Notes: generated by a model from the sequence alone, not told the origin. A stretch of 64,000 bases of DNA from Pseudomonas sp. LBUM920 (GCF_003852315.1 NZ_CP027762.1:3639501-3703500), one strand, 5' to 3'. Positions 41,478-52,169 are shown, numbered from the stretch's first letter. Made by a program: numbers and translations.

Positions 41478-42155
41478 ATGCGCTTCGGAGCCCTCCTTCT
41501 GCTGCTGGCACTCACCGGCCCGACCTGGGCGGCGCAAATGGCAGTGGTCATGCCTAACGGCGCGGTGGTCTACAAGAAGGTCGAGAGCATCCGCGAGCGC
41601 AAGTTCGCCAACCTGGTGGAACAGAAAACCGATTTCAGCTGCGGCGCGGCCGCACTGGCGACCATCCTGCGCCAAGCCTATTGGATGGACGTGGATGAAG
41701 ACCACGTCATCAAGGGCATGCTGGTCAACGCCGACCAGAACCTCGTACGCACCCAGGGCTTCTCGATGCTGGACATGAAGCGCTACCTGGAAAGCATCCA
41801 CATGCGCGCCAAGGGCTACCGGATCACCCCGCAAGTACTGATCACCGTAAAAGTGCCGGTGGTGGTGTTGCTGGATATTCGTGGCTACAAGCACTTCGTG
41901 GTGTTGCAGCGGGCCGACAAGGACTGGGTGTATATCGGCGACCCCGTGCTGGGTAACAAGCGTTATGCCAAAGACGATTTCGTCAAAGGCTGGAACGGCA
42001 TTGTGTTCGCGGTTATCGGCGAGGGCTACGACAAGGCCAACGCCCTGCTCACGCCGCCCAACCCACTGACCGCCAAGAGCCAGCTGAACGAATTCAGCCC
42101 CGTACGTGACAGTGAATTGATGGACTTCGGTTTTATCCAGAGCGACTTCTTCTAG
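41478..42155 (+). CDS. fapD: FapD, C39-like cysteine peptidase
   Basis: A 225-residue exported protein; signal peptide to about TWAA (19), then a C39 peptidase fold with Cys55 (KTDFSCGAAALATIL), His139 (YKHFVVLQ) and Asp155 (YIGDPVLG). The QKTDFSCG and GDP motifs are those of bacteriocin-leader proteases. In the Fap system FapD is needed for fibre export or maturation in the periplasm. The start at 41478 was chosen over 41415, which would begin inside the fapC stop and read through the hairpin. Confidence 0.93.
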   Translation: MRFGALLLLLALTGPTWAAQMAVVMPNGAVVYKKVESIRERKFANLVEQKTDFSCGAAALATILRQAYWMDVDEDHVIKGMLVNADQNLVRTQGFSMLDMKRYLESIHMRAKGYRITPQVLITVKVPVVVLLDIRGYKHFVVLQRADKDWVYIGDPVLGNKRYAKDDFVKGWNGIVFAVIGEGYDKANALLTPPNPLTAKSQLNEFSPVRDSELMDFGFIQSDFF

Positions 42156-42192
42156 AAGCGCAATAAGGAGCAGGACGCTCCAGGAGCACACG

Positions 42193-42942
42193 ATGAACAC
42201 TCGACGCTGGCTGACGGTCATGTGCCTGGCAGCCTCAGTACCTGCTTATGCTTCCTCGACGTTCAAGCCGATCGAACTCAAGGACTCGGAAATGGCCGAG
42301 CTGCGTGGCCGTTATGTCATGCCGGGGCGGATTATCAGCTTCGGGATCGTCATGAGCAGCACCTGGACCAATGCCGCCGGTGCAACCGTCACTGGCACGG
42401 CCAATATGCAGGTCAGCTCAGCCACCGTGACCCCTCAGTTTTATGTGCAGGTGACCGGCAATGATGGCACCGGCATCGCCAAGCAACCCCAAGGCACCGG
42501 CACGGTCATCGGCGGCGCAGGCCTGGGCACGGGCCAGGGCGTGACGCAAAGCGTGCGCGCAGCGGGCGACGGCAACACCGCCAGCAACGGCGTGGACATC
42601 AACGTCAGCCGAAACGGCTTGGCGCCTGCCAACTACGTGCAATCAGGGCAAGCGCTGATGGCTGGCCAGCCGATCACCGGCGGCACCGCTGCTGGCCAGG
42701 TGACGGTCACGGCCAATAACGGCGGGCTGCAAATGGCGCTTCAGGCCAGTAACAATCAGGGCAATGTGGTGCAGCAAATTGGTGGCGGCAACGTCCTGCA
42801 GGGCACGGTCATTCAAGGCAACAGCAACTTTGTAAACAACATGACCCAACTGAATGTGGTGCTGGGCAATAACGGTCTGAACAACCTCACGCAGAACCTC
42901 AATCTTGATCAACTCAAAGGCCTACGCCCCTCCGGTTATTGA
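42193..42942 (+). CDS. fapE: Extracellular Fap component FapE
   Basis: A 249-residue exported protein; signal peptide to about PAYA (20). The conserved N-terminal MAELRGRYVMPGRIISFGIVMSS... is followed by a glycine- and asparagine-rich body with fibre-like stretches (NNQGNVVQQIGGGNVLQ, NSNFVNNMTQLN). FapE is secreted with the fibre and is a minor component. GGAG lies eight bases before the ATG, 37 bp after fapD. Confidence 0.9.
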   Translation: MNTRRWLTVMCLAASVPAYASSTFKPIELKDSEMAELRGRYVMPGRIISFGIVMSSTWTNAAGATVTGTANMQVSSATVTPQFYVQVTGNDGTGIAKQPQGTGTVIGGAGLGTGQGVTQSVRAAGDGNTASNGVDINVSRNGLAPANYVQSGQALMAGQPITGGTAAGQVTVTANNGGLQMALQASNNQGNVVQQIGGGNVLQGTVIQGNSNFVNNMTQLNVVLGNNGLNNLTQNLNLDQLKGLRPSGY

Positions 42943-42991
42943 ACTACGCTGAGCCACGACACTTACGCATTAGAAAGGGACGGCTTATTTC

Positions 42992-44302
42992 ATGCATCGA
43001 TCGCTATCGTTACGTGCCGTGGTTTGCTTGAGTACGCTCTTGCCCGCATCAATGCTATACGCCGCACCCGATGCCGACATTGAGGGCTTGAAACAGGAAC
43101 TGCTGGAACTCAAACAACGCTATGAAGTGCAGCAAAAAGCACTGGCCGTACTGGAACAACGCGTACGACAAGTAGAAGACCAACCCGCAACTCCCGCCCC
43201 CAAACGCTTGGCCAAATCCCCCGCCGACTTCCAGAAAGGCGGCACCACCGTGGCCGGTCATACGCCTGGGACAGGTGCGGCGGCTGCCTCGGGTGGCGCC
43301 GGCGGTGGCAGTTCCTACGGGCAAAGCCTCAAGGACGACTCGGCCCCGGCACAAAGCGTGAGCAACCTGTACAACGAAGCCAGCGGCTTCTTCGGTAATG
43401 GCAAGTTCAGCTTCGAAACCGGCCTTACCTATGCCCGCTACGATGCCCGCCAGCTTTCCCTCAACGGCTTTTTGGCCCTGGACTCAATCTTCCTCGGCAA
43501 CATTAACCTGGACCGAATCAAATCCGACAGTTGGACCCTGGACCTGACCGGGCGCTACAACCTGGACAACCGCTGGCAGTTCGACTTGAACGTGCCGGTG
43601 GTGTACCGCGAGTCGACCTATCAGTCGGGCGGCGCCAACGGCGACTCCAACGCCACGTCCGAAGCGTCGGTGACCCGAGACCCAACCATCGGCGATGTCA
43701 ACTTCGGCATTGCTTACAAGTTTCTGGATGAAAGCGCCAACCTGCCAGATGCCGTGGTGTCAGTGCGCGTCAAGGCCCCGACCGGCCAGGAGCCCTACGG
43801 CATCAAGCTGATCGAGCAAGTCAATAACAATAACCTGGCCGTGCCGGAAAGCCTGCCGACGGGTAACGGTGTGTGGTCGGTGACGCCAGGCATCTCCCTG
43901 GTGAAGACCTTCGATCCGGCGGTGCTGTTCGGCTCGCTGTCGTATACACATAACTTCGAGGAGTCATTCGGCGATATCAGCCCTAACGTCAACCAGAAAG
44001 TCCCCGGCAAAATCAGCCTGGGCGACAGCTTCCAACTTGGCCTGGGGGTCGCCTTTGCCCTTAACGAAAAAATGAGCATGTCGTTTTCCGTGTCGGACCT
44101 GGTGCAGCGCAAAAGCAAGATCAAGCAAAACGGCCAGGACTGGCAGTCGGTGGTGTCCAGCGATGCCAACGCCGGTTACTTCAACGTGGGCATGACCATT
44201 GCCGCGTCGGAAAACCTGACCATCGTGCCGAACCTGTCGATCGGCATGACGGACGATGCGCCGGACTTTACGTTCAGCCTGAAATTCCCGTACTACTTTT
44301 AA
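42992..44302 (+). CDS. fapF: Outer-membrane amyloid exporter FapF
   Basis: A 436-residue protein with a signal peptide (about 1-25), a short coiled coil (about 28-66: IEGLKQELLELKQRYEVQQK...), a Gly/Ser/Ala-rich plug linker (67-125), and a beta-barrel domain (about 130-436) ending in F (KFPYYF), as outer-membrane proteins do. FapF forms a trimeric channel that exports FapB, FapC and FapE. Last gene of the operon, followed by a strong bidirectional terminator. Confidence 0.95.
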   Translation: MHRSLSLRAVVCLSTLLPASMLYAAPDADIEGLKQELLELKQRYEVQQKALAVLEQRVRQVEDQPATPAPKRLAKSPADFQKGGTTVAGHTPGTGAAAASGGAGGGSSYGQSLKDDSAPAQSVSNLYNEASGFFGNGKFSFETGLTYARYDARQLSLNGFLALDSIFLGNINLDRIKSDSWTLDLTGRYNLDNRWQFDLNVPVVYRESTYQSGGANGDSNATSEASVTRDPTIGDVNFGIAYKFLDESANLPDAVVSVRVKAPTGQEPYGIKLIEQVNNNNLAVPESLPTGNGVWSVTPGISLVKTFDPAVLFGSLSYTHNFEESFGDISPNVNQKVPGKISLGDSFQLGLGVAFALNEKMSMSFSVSDLVQRKSKIKQNGQDWQSVVSSDANAGYFNVGMTIAASENLTIVPNLSIGMTDDAPDFTFSLKFPYYF

Positions 44303-44314
44303 GCCGCGCAAGGA

Positions 44315-44354
44315 AAAGCCCCGCAACGATGAGGGTCGTTGCGGGGCTTTCGTT
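44315..44354. terminator. Bidirectional terminator, fapF and sigma-54 regulator
   Basis: Perfect 15-bp stem AAAGCCCCGCAACGA / TCGTTGCGGGGCTTT with a 6-base loop, followed by CGTTTT on the + strand and TTTTCC on the other. It lies 12 bp after fapF and just before the regulator stop, so it ends both transcripts. Confidence 0.95.
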
Positions 44355-44363
44355 TTACCCGCC

Positions 44364-45689
44364 CTAGCGGATCTGGTGTTTGTGCAGCAATCGGTAGAAC
44401 GTCGGCCGGGAAACCCCCAGCACACGGGCTGCGACACTCAGGTTGTCGCTGTGCCGATTGAGCACATCGCACAGCGCCTGGCGTTCGGCACGGTGCTTGT
44501 AATCTTCCAGTGTAGCCATCGGTGGCGCAATTGCCTGCTCGCCCAGCAAACCCAGGTCCGCCGCTTCGATCTGCCGCCCTTCGGCCAGCACCAGGCCGCG
44601 GCGGACGCGATTGGCCAACTCGCGCACGTTGCCCGGCCAAGGGTGCTGCCCCATGGCTACCAGTGCATCCTCGCTGAAGCTGCGCGGGCGGCGCCCGGTT
44701 TCCTGACTGTAGAAGCGTGAAAAGTGGTTGGCCAGCATCGCTACATCGCCGTGGCGCTCACGCAAGGGCGCGGTGACCACCTGCAGCACATTCAGGCGGT
44801 AATACAGGTCTTCACGAAAGGTGCCCTTCTCAACCGCGGTTTCCAGGTCGACGTGGGTTGCCGCCAATACCCGCACATCCACAGGGATGGGTTGGCTGCC
44901 GCCGACACGTTCGATTTGCTTCTCTTGCAAAAAGCGCAAGAGGTTGGCTTGCAGCTCCATCGGCAAATCACCGATTTCATCCAGAAACAGCGTGCCTCCG
45001 TGAGCCGCCTCGATGCGTCCGACCTTGCGCTGGTGTGCGCCGGTAAACGCACCTTTTTCATGGCCGAACAGTTCGGACTGAATCAGGTGTTCGGGAATTG
45101 CACCGCAGTTGATGGCCACAAATGGCTTGGCGTGGCGCTGGGACTTGCGGTGCAGGGTCTTGGCCACCAGCTCTTTACCGGTGCCGCTGTCACCGCGAAT
45201 CAACACGGGCGATTCCGTCGGTGCCAACTTGGCCAAAAGCTTGCGCAGTTCACGAATCGGCCGGCTGTCACCCAGCAATTCATGCTCGGGCTCATCGATC
45301 AGCGTATGGCCTTTGCCACGCAAACGGGCCATGCCGAACGCACGCCCCAGCGTGACCTGCACGCGCGCCACGTCAAACGGCAAGGTGTGGAAGTCGAAAA
45401 ACCACTCGCAGACGAAATCTCCGACATTTTGCAGGCGCAAAACGTCCTGGCTGAGCACCGCGATCCACTCGGTGCCACTGCGGCTGATCAACTCCTTGAC
45501 CGCTTCCGGGCGCTCAAGGTGATAGGGCTGCAAGCGCAGCAGGCCAACATCGCAGGACCGATCGCCGACGGTGCCAAGGGCACAGCTGTCGACTTCCCAT
45601 CCGGCGGTGCGCAAACCGGGCAGCAGTCCGTGACAGTCATCACACGGATCGACCACAAGCAGACGACGCTGGACAGGTGTAACAACCAT
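44364..45689 (-). CDS. Sigma-54-dependent activator (VpsR-like), probable fap regulator
   Basis: A 441-residue enhancer-binding protein. The N-terminal degenerate receiver/VpsR-like domain covers about 8-120. The AAA+ domain has Walker A GDSGTGKE (166-173), the sigma-54-contacting GAFTGA (213-218) and Walker B GTLFLDEIGD (232-241), with WPGNVREL at about 351-358. A Fis-type helix-turn-helix is at 413-437. AAGGA precedes the ATG at 45689. It faces fapF across a shared terminator, and the fap operon has a sigma-54 promoter with an upstream palindrome, so control of fap by this protein is the natural inference. VpsR-type domains can bind c-di-GMP; that is not shown here. Confidence 0.92.
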   Translation of the reverse strand: MVVTPVQRRLLVVDPCDDCHGLLPGLRTAGWEVDSCALGTVGDRSCDVGLLRLQPYHLERPEAVKELISRSGTEWIAVLSQDVLRLQNVGDFVCEWFFDFHTLPFDVARVQVTLGRAFGMARLRGKGHTLIDEPEHELLGDSRPIRELRKLLAKLAPTESPVLIRGDSGTGKELVAKTLHRKSQRHAKPFVAINCGAIPEHLIQSELFGHEKGAFTGAHQRKVGRIEAAHGGTLFLDEIGDLPMELQANLLRFLQEKQIERVGGSQPIPVDVRVLAATHVDLETAVEKGTFREDLYYRLNVLQVVTAPLRERHGDVAMLANHFSRFYSQETGRRPRSFSEDALVAMGQHPWPGNVRELANRVRRGLVLAEGRQIEAADLGLLGEQAIAPPMATLEDYKHRAERQALCDVLNRHSDNLSVAARVLGVSRPTFYRLLHKHQIR

Positions 45690-46032
45690 GACTATTCCTT
45701 GGCGCCAATATTATTAAAGTTATTTAGAAACAACGGTTTGTGAGGTCTGGCGCTAACACTAGCAAGGTATTGACGCGCGCCTTGTACCATTTCGCTATAA
45801 GTGTTGGCACAAAGCCAGCGCTGAAAGTTTGCGGGTAAAAGAGTGCCGTGCACCGCAACGGTTATTCAGCTTTCAAAACAGCCGCTTACATGACGTTGAT
45901 CACGGAAAGTTGAAATTTCTTGCTCTAGCATGTGACCCGTACCCCGCCATCGAGCATCAGTACAAGTAACTCGCCGTCTGGCTCGCCCAACCGACGGTAC
46001 TCACTTGAATGGGCATTAGAGAGAAGACCCAC
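45690..46032 (+). other. Intergenic region, 343 bp
   Basis: Between the divergent sigma-54 activator and a small gene. No open frame with a start signal was seen. It holds one sigma-54-like element (45805-45820) and a moderately AT-rich stretch (45690-45800) likely to contain the activator promoter. Confidence 0.5.
45805..45820 (+). promoter_or_regulatory. Possible sigma-54 promoter
   Basis: TGGCACAAAGCCAGCG: a perfect TGGCAC -24 half with GC at 45818-45819, spaced 12 bases from the first G as required. The -12 half is weak (AGC rather than TGC). It points toward the small gene at 46033, more than 200 bp away. Confidence 0.3.
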
Positions 46033-46293
46033 ATGAACGCCCCGCTCCGCATCAACGAAGCTCTTTTGATCGCAGACCGTGCTTTCCAACCCTTCCAGTG
46101 CGTGGCCTGGCACGATGGCAATGGCGCCCTCAGCCTGAGCGTCATCGACCGCACCAACACGCGTATTGGCAGCAAACAACTGTCCTCGAGTGCCTACACC
46201 GACCCGGCTCAGTTGGAAGATCTGTTGTTGCAGGCCCGCGCCGAACTCGACAAAGATGGCTATAAGTTGCAGTCCTGGGCAATGCCCAAGTAA
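46033..46293 (+). CDS. Small conserved hypothetical protein (86 aa)
   Basis: A soluble 86-residue protein beginning MNAPLRINEALLIADRAFQPF and ending KLQSWAMPK, with a mixed alpha/beta appearance (AWHDGNGALSLSVIDRT as two strands, DPAQLEDLLLQARAELDKDG as a helix). It has no signal peptide or metal motif. The start at 46033 follows AGAGAAG; the frame upstream to 46009 was rejected. Family not recognised. Confidence 0.75.
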   Translation: MNAPLRINEALLIADRAFQPFQCVAWHDGNGALSLSVIDRTNTRIGSKQLSSSAYTDPAQLEDLLLQARAELDKDGYKLQSWAMPK

Positions 46294-46304
46294 GACAACA
46301 CAGC

Positions 46305-46348
46305 AACTTCCGATCATTACCCTGGTGTAAAAACAATGATCGGAAGTT
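46305..46348. terminator. Perfect 14-bp inverted repeat between convergent genes
   Basis: AACTTCCGATCATT (46305-46318) and its exact complement (46335-46348) with a 16-base loop, 11 bp after the small gene and before the HAD gene stop. No T run on either side, so termination is likely but not certain. Confidence 0.55.
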
Positions 46349-46377
46349 CAGTGCATACGCATTGCGCGTGACGGCGC

Positions 46378-47202
46378 TTATTGCGCCGCCAGAATAAACC
46401 GTTCTAACGCTTGTGCAGCACCATCCTCGACATTGCTGCCGGTGACGACGCTGGCCTGACGTTTGACGGCCTCTTCTGCCTGGCCCATGGCAATCGACAA
46501 ACCGGCCACGTGAAACATCGCCGGGTCGTTGCCGCCGTCGCCAATGGCGGCCGTCTGCTCCAGCGGTACACCCAGGTGCGCAGCCAGCGCTTTCAAGGCA
46601 TCACCCTTGTTGGCCTGCATCGCCGTCACGTCCAGGTAAATCGGTTGCGAACGCGACACATGGGCCAGCCCCTGAACCTTGGGCTGCAACTGCGCTTCAA
46701 GCTCGACCAGCAACTCAGCGTTGCGACTGGCCGCGACAATTTTGTCGACCCGGTCCAGGTACGGCTCAAAACTCTCCACGACCAGTGGCCCATACCCCAG
46801 GCCAGCAGCTTCAACCGCCACCATGGGCCCAGGCGGGTCACGCCGCAGCCATTCGCCGTCGGCAAACAGCCAGACTTCCACGCCCGGTTGCCCGGAGAAC
46901 AGCGCCAATGTGACCAGCGCCGCCTCCGCCGGCAGGTGATGGGCCAGCAGCACGCTGCCATCGGGATTGATCAACGTGCCGCCGTTAAAGCCTGCCACCG
47001 GCACGTCGATGCCGAACGTTTCGATCATCTGCATCATGGCCTTGGGCGGCCGCCCGCTGGCCAGGCTGAAGAACACGCCGGCGTCGCGCATGGCGCGCAC
47101 CGTATCAATGGTGCGCTGACTGGGCGTGTGGTCGGGACGCAGCAGCGTCCCGTCCATATCGCTCAGGACAAATCGGATGGGATGGATCGCGGCATCATTC
47201 AT
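46378..47202 (-). CDS. Cof-type HAD-IIB phosphatase
   Basis: A 274-residue HAD hydrolase: motif I DMDGTLL near residue 15, motif II in SLASGRPP, a C2-type cap (about 85-190), a conserved lysine in ANKGDAL, and the motif IV acids in IGDGGNDPAMF. Cof-type enzymes dephosphorylate sugar phosphates and nucleotides. The ATG overlaps the zwf stop (4 bp), so it is the third gene of gnd-zwf-HAD and may trim a pentose-phosphate intermediate (inference from context). Confidence 0.9.
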   Translation of the reverse strand: MNDAAIHPIRFVLSDMDGTLLRPDHTPSQRTIDTVRAMRDAGVFFSLASGRPPKAMMQMIETFGIDVPVAGFNGGTLINPDGSVLLAHHLPAEAALVTLALFSGQPGVEVWLFADGEWLRRDPPGPMVAVEAAGLGYGPLVVESFEPYLDRVDKIVAASRNAELLVELEAQLQPKVQGLAHVSRSQPIYLDVTAMQANKGDALKALAAHLGVPLEQTAAIGDGGNDPAMFHVAGLSIAMGQAEEAVKRQASVVTGSNVEDGAAQALERFILAAQ

Positions 47203-48718
47203 CCCAGGCTATGCCAGGTACGGCCATCGCGGGCCAGCAAGGCATCGGCCGCTGCCGGGCCATCTTCACCGGCCTTATAGGCCTGGATGCCACCGTCCTC
47301 TTTCCAGGCGTCAAGGAACGGCTGCACCGCACGCCAGCCGTTTTCGATGTTGTCAGCGCGCTGGAACAGGGTCTGGTCACCGGTCATGCAGTCGTAGATC
47401 AGGGTTTCGTAACCCGTCGACGGTTGCATCTCGAAAAAGTCCTTGTAGTCAAAACCCAATTCGATATTGGCCATCTCCAGGGTGGGCCCAGGCTTTTTGG
47501 CCAGCAGGTCGAACCACATGCCTTCATTGGGCTGGATCTGGATTTTAAGGTAGGTGGGCTTGAGCTCATCCACTTCGGTATCGCGGAACTGCGCGTACGG
47601 CGCGTGCTTGAAGCAGATCACGATTTCGGTGTCGCGAATGCTCATGCGCTTGCCGGTGCGCAAGTAAAACGGCACCCCGACCCAGCGCCAGTTGTCGATC
47701 ATCACCTTGAGGGCGACGAACGTCTCGGTGCTGCTGTCGGGCGCGACGTTGGCTTCTTCGCGGTAGCCGGGAAGCGCCTTGCCGGCGATCTCGCCTGCGG
47801 TGTACTGGCCGCGTACCGAGTTGGCCCGCGCATCTTCCAACGACCACGGCCGGATGGCGCCGACGACCTTCGCCTTTTCACCACGCACCGCATCGGCACC
47901 AAACGCTGCCGGCGGCTCCATGGCTACCATTGCGAGCAACTGGAACAGGTGATTGGGCACCATGTCGCGCAGGGTGCCGGTTTTTTCAAAGAAGTTTCCG
48001 CGGGTTTCCACGCCGACGGTCTCGGCCGCGGTGATTTGCACGTGGTCGATGTAATGATTGTTCCAGAACGCTTCAAAGAGCACGTTGGAGAAACGGCTGA
48101 TCAGAATGTTCTGCACCGTTTCCTTACCCAGGTAATGGTCGATGCGGTAGATCTGCTTCTCGCTCATCACCTTGAGCAGGCATGCGTTCAGCGCTTCGGC
48201 GGTGGCGAGGTCGGAACCAAACGGTTTCTCGATCACCACACGACGGAAGCCATCGTCGGTTTCATTGAGCAAGCCGGCGCTGCCCAGGCGCTGCACCACT
48301 TCACTGAAGAAGCGCGGCGCAGTCGCCAGGTAGAACACTGCATTACCGGTGCCGCTGTCGGCGATCTTCTTGCCGATGTCAGCGTAGGTGCTGTCGTCGA
48401 GGAAATCGCCCTCGACGTAGCTGATGCCCTTGGCCAACTTAGCCCACAACTCTGGGTCGAGGGCGTTTTCGCCATTGCCCTTGACCTTGCTTGCGGCCTC
48501 GGTGCGGATGAAGTCCTCGAGTTTCTTGGCGAAGTCGGCATCGCTGATGGCGTTGTGATCAACGCCCACAATGCGCAGGCCTTCGCCCAGCAGCCCGTCA
48601 CGACTCAGGTTGTACAGCGCCGGCATGAGCAGGCGCTTGACCAGGTCGCCATGGGCGCCAAACAGAAACAGCGTGGTGGGCGGAGCGGGTTCGGCCTTGG
48701 GTTTCTTGCCGTTAGCGG

Positions 48719-48722
<4 letters not shown>
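47199..48722 (-). CDS. zwf: Glucose-6-phosphate 1-dehydrogenase
   Basis: A 507-residue NAD(P)-dependent enzyme that turns glucose 6-phosphate into 6-phosphogluconolactone. Seen are the coenzyme loop GAHGDLVKR (about 23-31), VIEKPFGSD, and the active-site RIDHYLGKE with its catalytic His. Length is normal. It overlaps gnd upstream and the HAD gene downstream by four bases each. This arrangement, without pgl or edd next door, marks a separate zwf paralog tied to the oxidative pentose phosphate branch rather than the usual Pseudomonas zwf-pgl-eda cluster (family knowledge). Confidence 0.96.
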
Positions 48723-49702
<980 letters not shown>

Positions 49703-49971
49703 GTGCTGATGCTCCTAACTGCCAAATAAATGTGTGACATAGTTTATAGCGCAATGAGGCTAATGAGGGTTAGTCCAGAGCGGATCCTTGTAGTTTCATG
49801 ACAAAAAAATGGCCATCGTTTCAGCATCACGGCCGCAAAAGTCACAACGACCATCAAAAATAAAAAAGTTCCATTGATTCAAAAAAGAATTCAGAATCGC
49901 TGCGACTGTTGCCGAGGACCTCGATTAAGCGTTCCGGCACCGCGATCTACCGGCTATTTGCGAGGTAAGCA

Positions 49972-50148
49972 ATGAGCACAGCACAGACGATCCGCCCGCC
50001 ACAGACCCTCTATGTCACCGTCCGTCGCGACGAACTGCGCCAGTTGAAAGACGAGCGCGATCAGCTGCAGCAGGAAGTCCTGCGCCTGCGCTCACACCTT
50101 CAAGCGCAAATCAACCAAACGTCCGGGCCCCAGCCCGCACTTTGCTGA
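49972..50148 (+). CDS. Small coiled-coil protein (58 aa)
   Basis: ATG at 49972 with GAGG 6-9 bases upstream, stop at 50146-50148. After a short proline-containing N-terminus (MSTAQTIRPPQTLYVTV) comes a strongly charged helix with a leucine heptad (RRDELRQLKDERDQLQQEVL...), likely a short coiled coil, and a polar tail ending in Cys. No family recognised; size and charge suggest a small regulatory partner protein. A hairpin CTGAACG/CGTTCAG follows at 50156-50172. Confidence 0.65.
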   Translation: MSTAQTIRPPQTLYVTVRRDELRQLKDERDQLQQEVLRLRSHLQAQINQTSGPQPALC

Positions 50149-50299
50149 ACGTGGGCTGAACGAACCGTTCAGGAATAACTCACGAAGTTTTCACATCCTC
50201 CTCCCGATACTCCCGCCGAATAGGGCCACCCACATGCGGTAGCCCTCTGCTGCGCGTATTCCTGCGCGGCAACTGGCAATTATCGGGTTGGAGCGCTGG

Positions 50300-52042
50300 A
50301 TGGCGATGTTTAAACGCAGCACGAAGTCTGCGAAAGGCTTTGATTGGGCCGGCCTCGGCTGGTTGTTTCTGTTTTTCTGGTATTTCTCGGGCATTACCCA
50401 ACTACTGATCCAGCTGACCGGCACTTCCGGCTTCAGCGGATTTCGCCAAGCCTTTTTCCTGAGTGCGTTCTGGCTTGCGCCGATGCTGCTGTTCCCGCGC
50501 CGTACGCGCCTGCTCGCCGCCTTGATCGGCGTTGTGCTGTGGGCCTGCTCCATGGCCAGCCTGGGTTATTTCTTCATTTACCAGCAGGAATTTTCCCAAA
50601 GCGTCATCTTCATCATGTTCGAGTCGAACATTTCTGAAGCTGGCGAATACGCCACTCAATACTTTGCCTGGTGGATCGTGCTGGCGTTCATTGCCCACAC
50701 CGCCCTGGCGATTTTCCTGTGGACTCGCCTGCGTCCGGTTTACCTGCCGCGTGGTCAGTCGATCCTGGCGGCCACGGCGATTGTCCTGGCGGTGGTCGGT
50801 TATCCGTTGGTGAAACAGATTGCAACCAACCCCACCATGGAACTGGCCATCGATGGCTTCGAGTCGCGGGTAGAGCCTGCCGTGCCTTGGCAGATGATTG
50901 TCGCCTACCGCCGCTACACCGAACAGTTGAACAGCATGCAAGGCATGCTCACGAGCGCCAGCCAGATCCCGCCCCTGAAGAACCTTAAGGACAGCATGGC
51001 CGGCCAGCCGTCGACCCTGGTACTGGTAATCGGTGAGTCCACCAACCGCCAGCGCATGAGCCTCTACGGCTACCCGCGCAATACCACACCGGAACTGGAC
51101 AAGCTGCGCGACCAACTGGCGGTGTTCGATAACGTCATCACCCCGCGCCCCTACACGATTGAAGCGCTGCAGCAGGTGCTGACCTTCGCCGACGAAGAAA
51201 ACCCTGACCTGTACCTCAAGACACCGTCGATTGTCAGCGTGATGAAACAGGCTGGCTACAAAACCTACTGGATCACCAACCAGCAGACGATGACCAAGCG
51301 CAACACCATGCTCACGACCTTTTCCGAACAGGCCGACGAGCAGGTGTACCTCAATAACAACCGCAACCAGAACGCCCGTCAGTACGACGGCGATGTGCTG
51401 GCGCCGTTCGCCAAGGCCCTGGCCGACCCCACCGAGCGCAAGTTCATCGTGGTGCACTTGCTGGGCACCCACATGAGCTACCAGTACCGTTATCCGCCGA
51501 CCTTTGACAAATTCACCGATCGTCAGGGCGTACCGCCAGGCATCAGCGACCAGCAGCTGCCGACCTACAACAGCTACGACAACGCGGTGCTTTACAACGA
51601 CTTCGTGGTATCAAGCCTGATCAAGGACTACGCCAAGACCGACCCCAACGGGTTCCTGCTGTACCTGTCGGACCACGGCGAAGATGTCTTCGACTCCGCC
51701 GGCCATGGCACGCTGGGGCGCAACGAAGGCAAGCCGACGGCACCGATGTACACCATTCCGTTCATGGCGTACGCCTCGCCCAAGTGGCGCGAAACCCACG
51801 ACTGGAGTTTCGCCAGTGACCTGCAACGCCCTTACAGCAGCTCGCAACTGATTCACACCTGGGCGGACATGGCCGGGCTGAGCTTTGATGAATGGGACCG
51901 CAGCAAAAGCCTGGTCAATGACAGCTTCAAGGCGCGCCCACGGATGATTGGCGACCCGTATATAGGCCAGAAAAAAGGCCTTATTGATTTCAGCTTGATC
52001 AAGCCGAAGAAGGTCGATGCCGCCGAAGTGGTGGTCAAATAA
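50300..52042 (+). CDS. cptA: CptA-like phosphoethanolamine transferase
   Basis: A 580-residue inner-membrane enzyme of the EptA/CptA family (alkaline-phosphatase fold). Five N-terminal helices (about 15-180) precede a periplasmic sulfatase-type domain (about 225-560) with the metal ligands in VIGESTNRQRMSLYGYPRN, the catalytic threonine region RPYTIEALQQVLTFADE, and YLSDHGEDVF plus HGTLGRNEGKP. It adds phosphoethanolamine to the LPS heptose core (CptA) or lipid A, increasing tolerance of cationic peptides. The start at 50300 follows TTGGAG by seven bases; the in-frame TTG at 50288 was rejected. No adjacent two-component system. Confidence 0.88.
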   Translation: MAMFKRSTKSAKGFDWAGLGWLFLFFWYFSGITQLLIQLTGTSGFSGFRQAFFLSAFWLAPMLLFPRRTRLLAALIGVVLWACSMASLGYFFIYQQEFSQSVIFIMFESNISEAGEYATQYFAWWIVLAFIAHTALAIFLWTRLRPVYLPRGQSILAATAIVLAVVGYPLVKQIATNPTMELAIDGFESRVEPAVPWQMIVAYRRYTEQLNSMQGMLTSASQIPPLKNLKDSMAGQPSTLVLVIGESTNRQRMSLYGYPRNTTPELDKLRDQLAVFDNVITPRPYTIEALQQVLTFADEENPDLYLKTPSIVSVMKQAGYKTYWITNQQTMTKRNTMLTTFSEQADEQVYLNNNRNQNARQYDGDVLAPFAKALADPTERKFIVVHLLGTHMSYQYRYPPTFDKFTDRQGVPPGISDQQLPTYNSYDNAVLYNDFVVSSLIKDYAKTDPNGFLLYLSDHGEDVFDSAGHGTLGRNEGKPTAPMYTIPFMAYASPKWRETHDWSFASDLQRPYSSSQLIHTWADMAGLSFDEWDRSKSLVNDSFKARPRMIGDPYIGQKKGLIDFSLIKPKKVDAAEVVVK

Positions 52043-52063
52043 TCACCGGCGCTGCAACACAAA

Positions 52064-52082
52064 GATAACAATCATTCTCGTT
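52064..52082 (+). promoter_or_regulatory. Fur box before the siderophore receptor
   Basis: GATAACAATCATTCTCGTT closely fits the Pseudomonas Fur site (GATAATGATAATCATTATC; core AATCATTCTC). It is 88 bp before the receptor ATG, indicating iron repression. Confidence 0.8.
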
Positions 52083-52169
52083 TAAGCCTAAAGTTCCCCC
52101 GCTCCTTTCGTCTTTGAGCCATGCCTTCCCTTCCGGGGTGGCATCAAAGACGACAAGGAGTCCGCTGCG

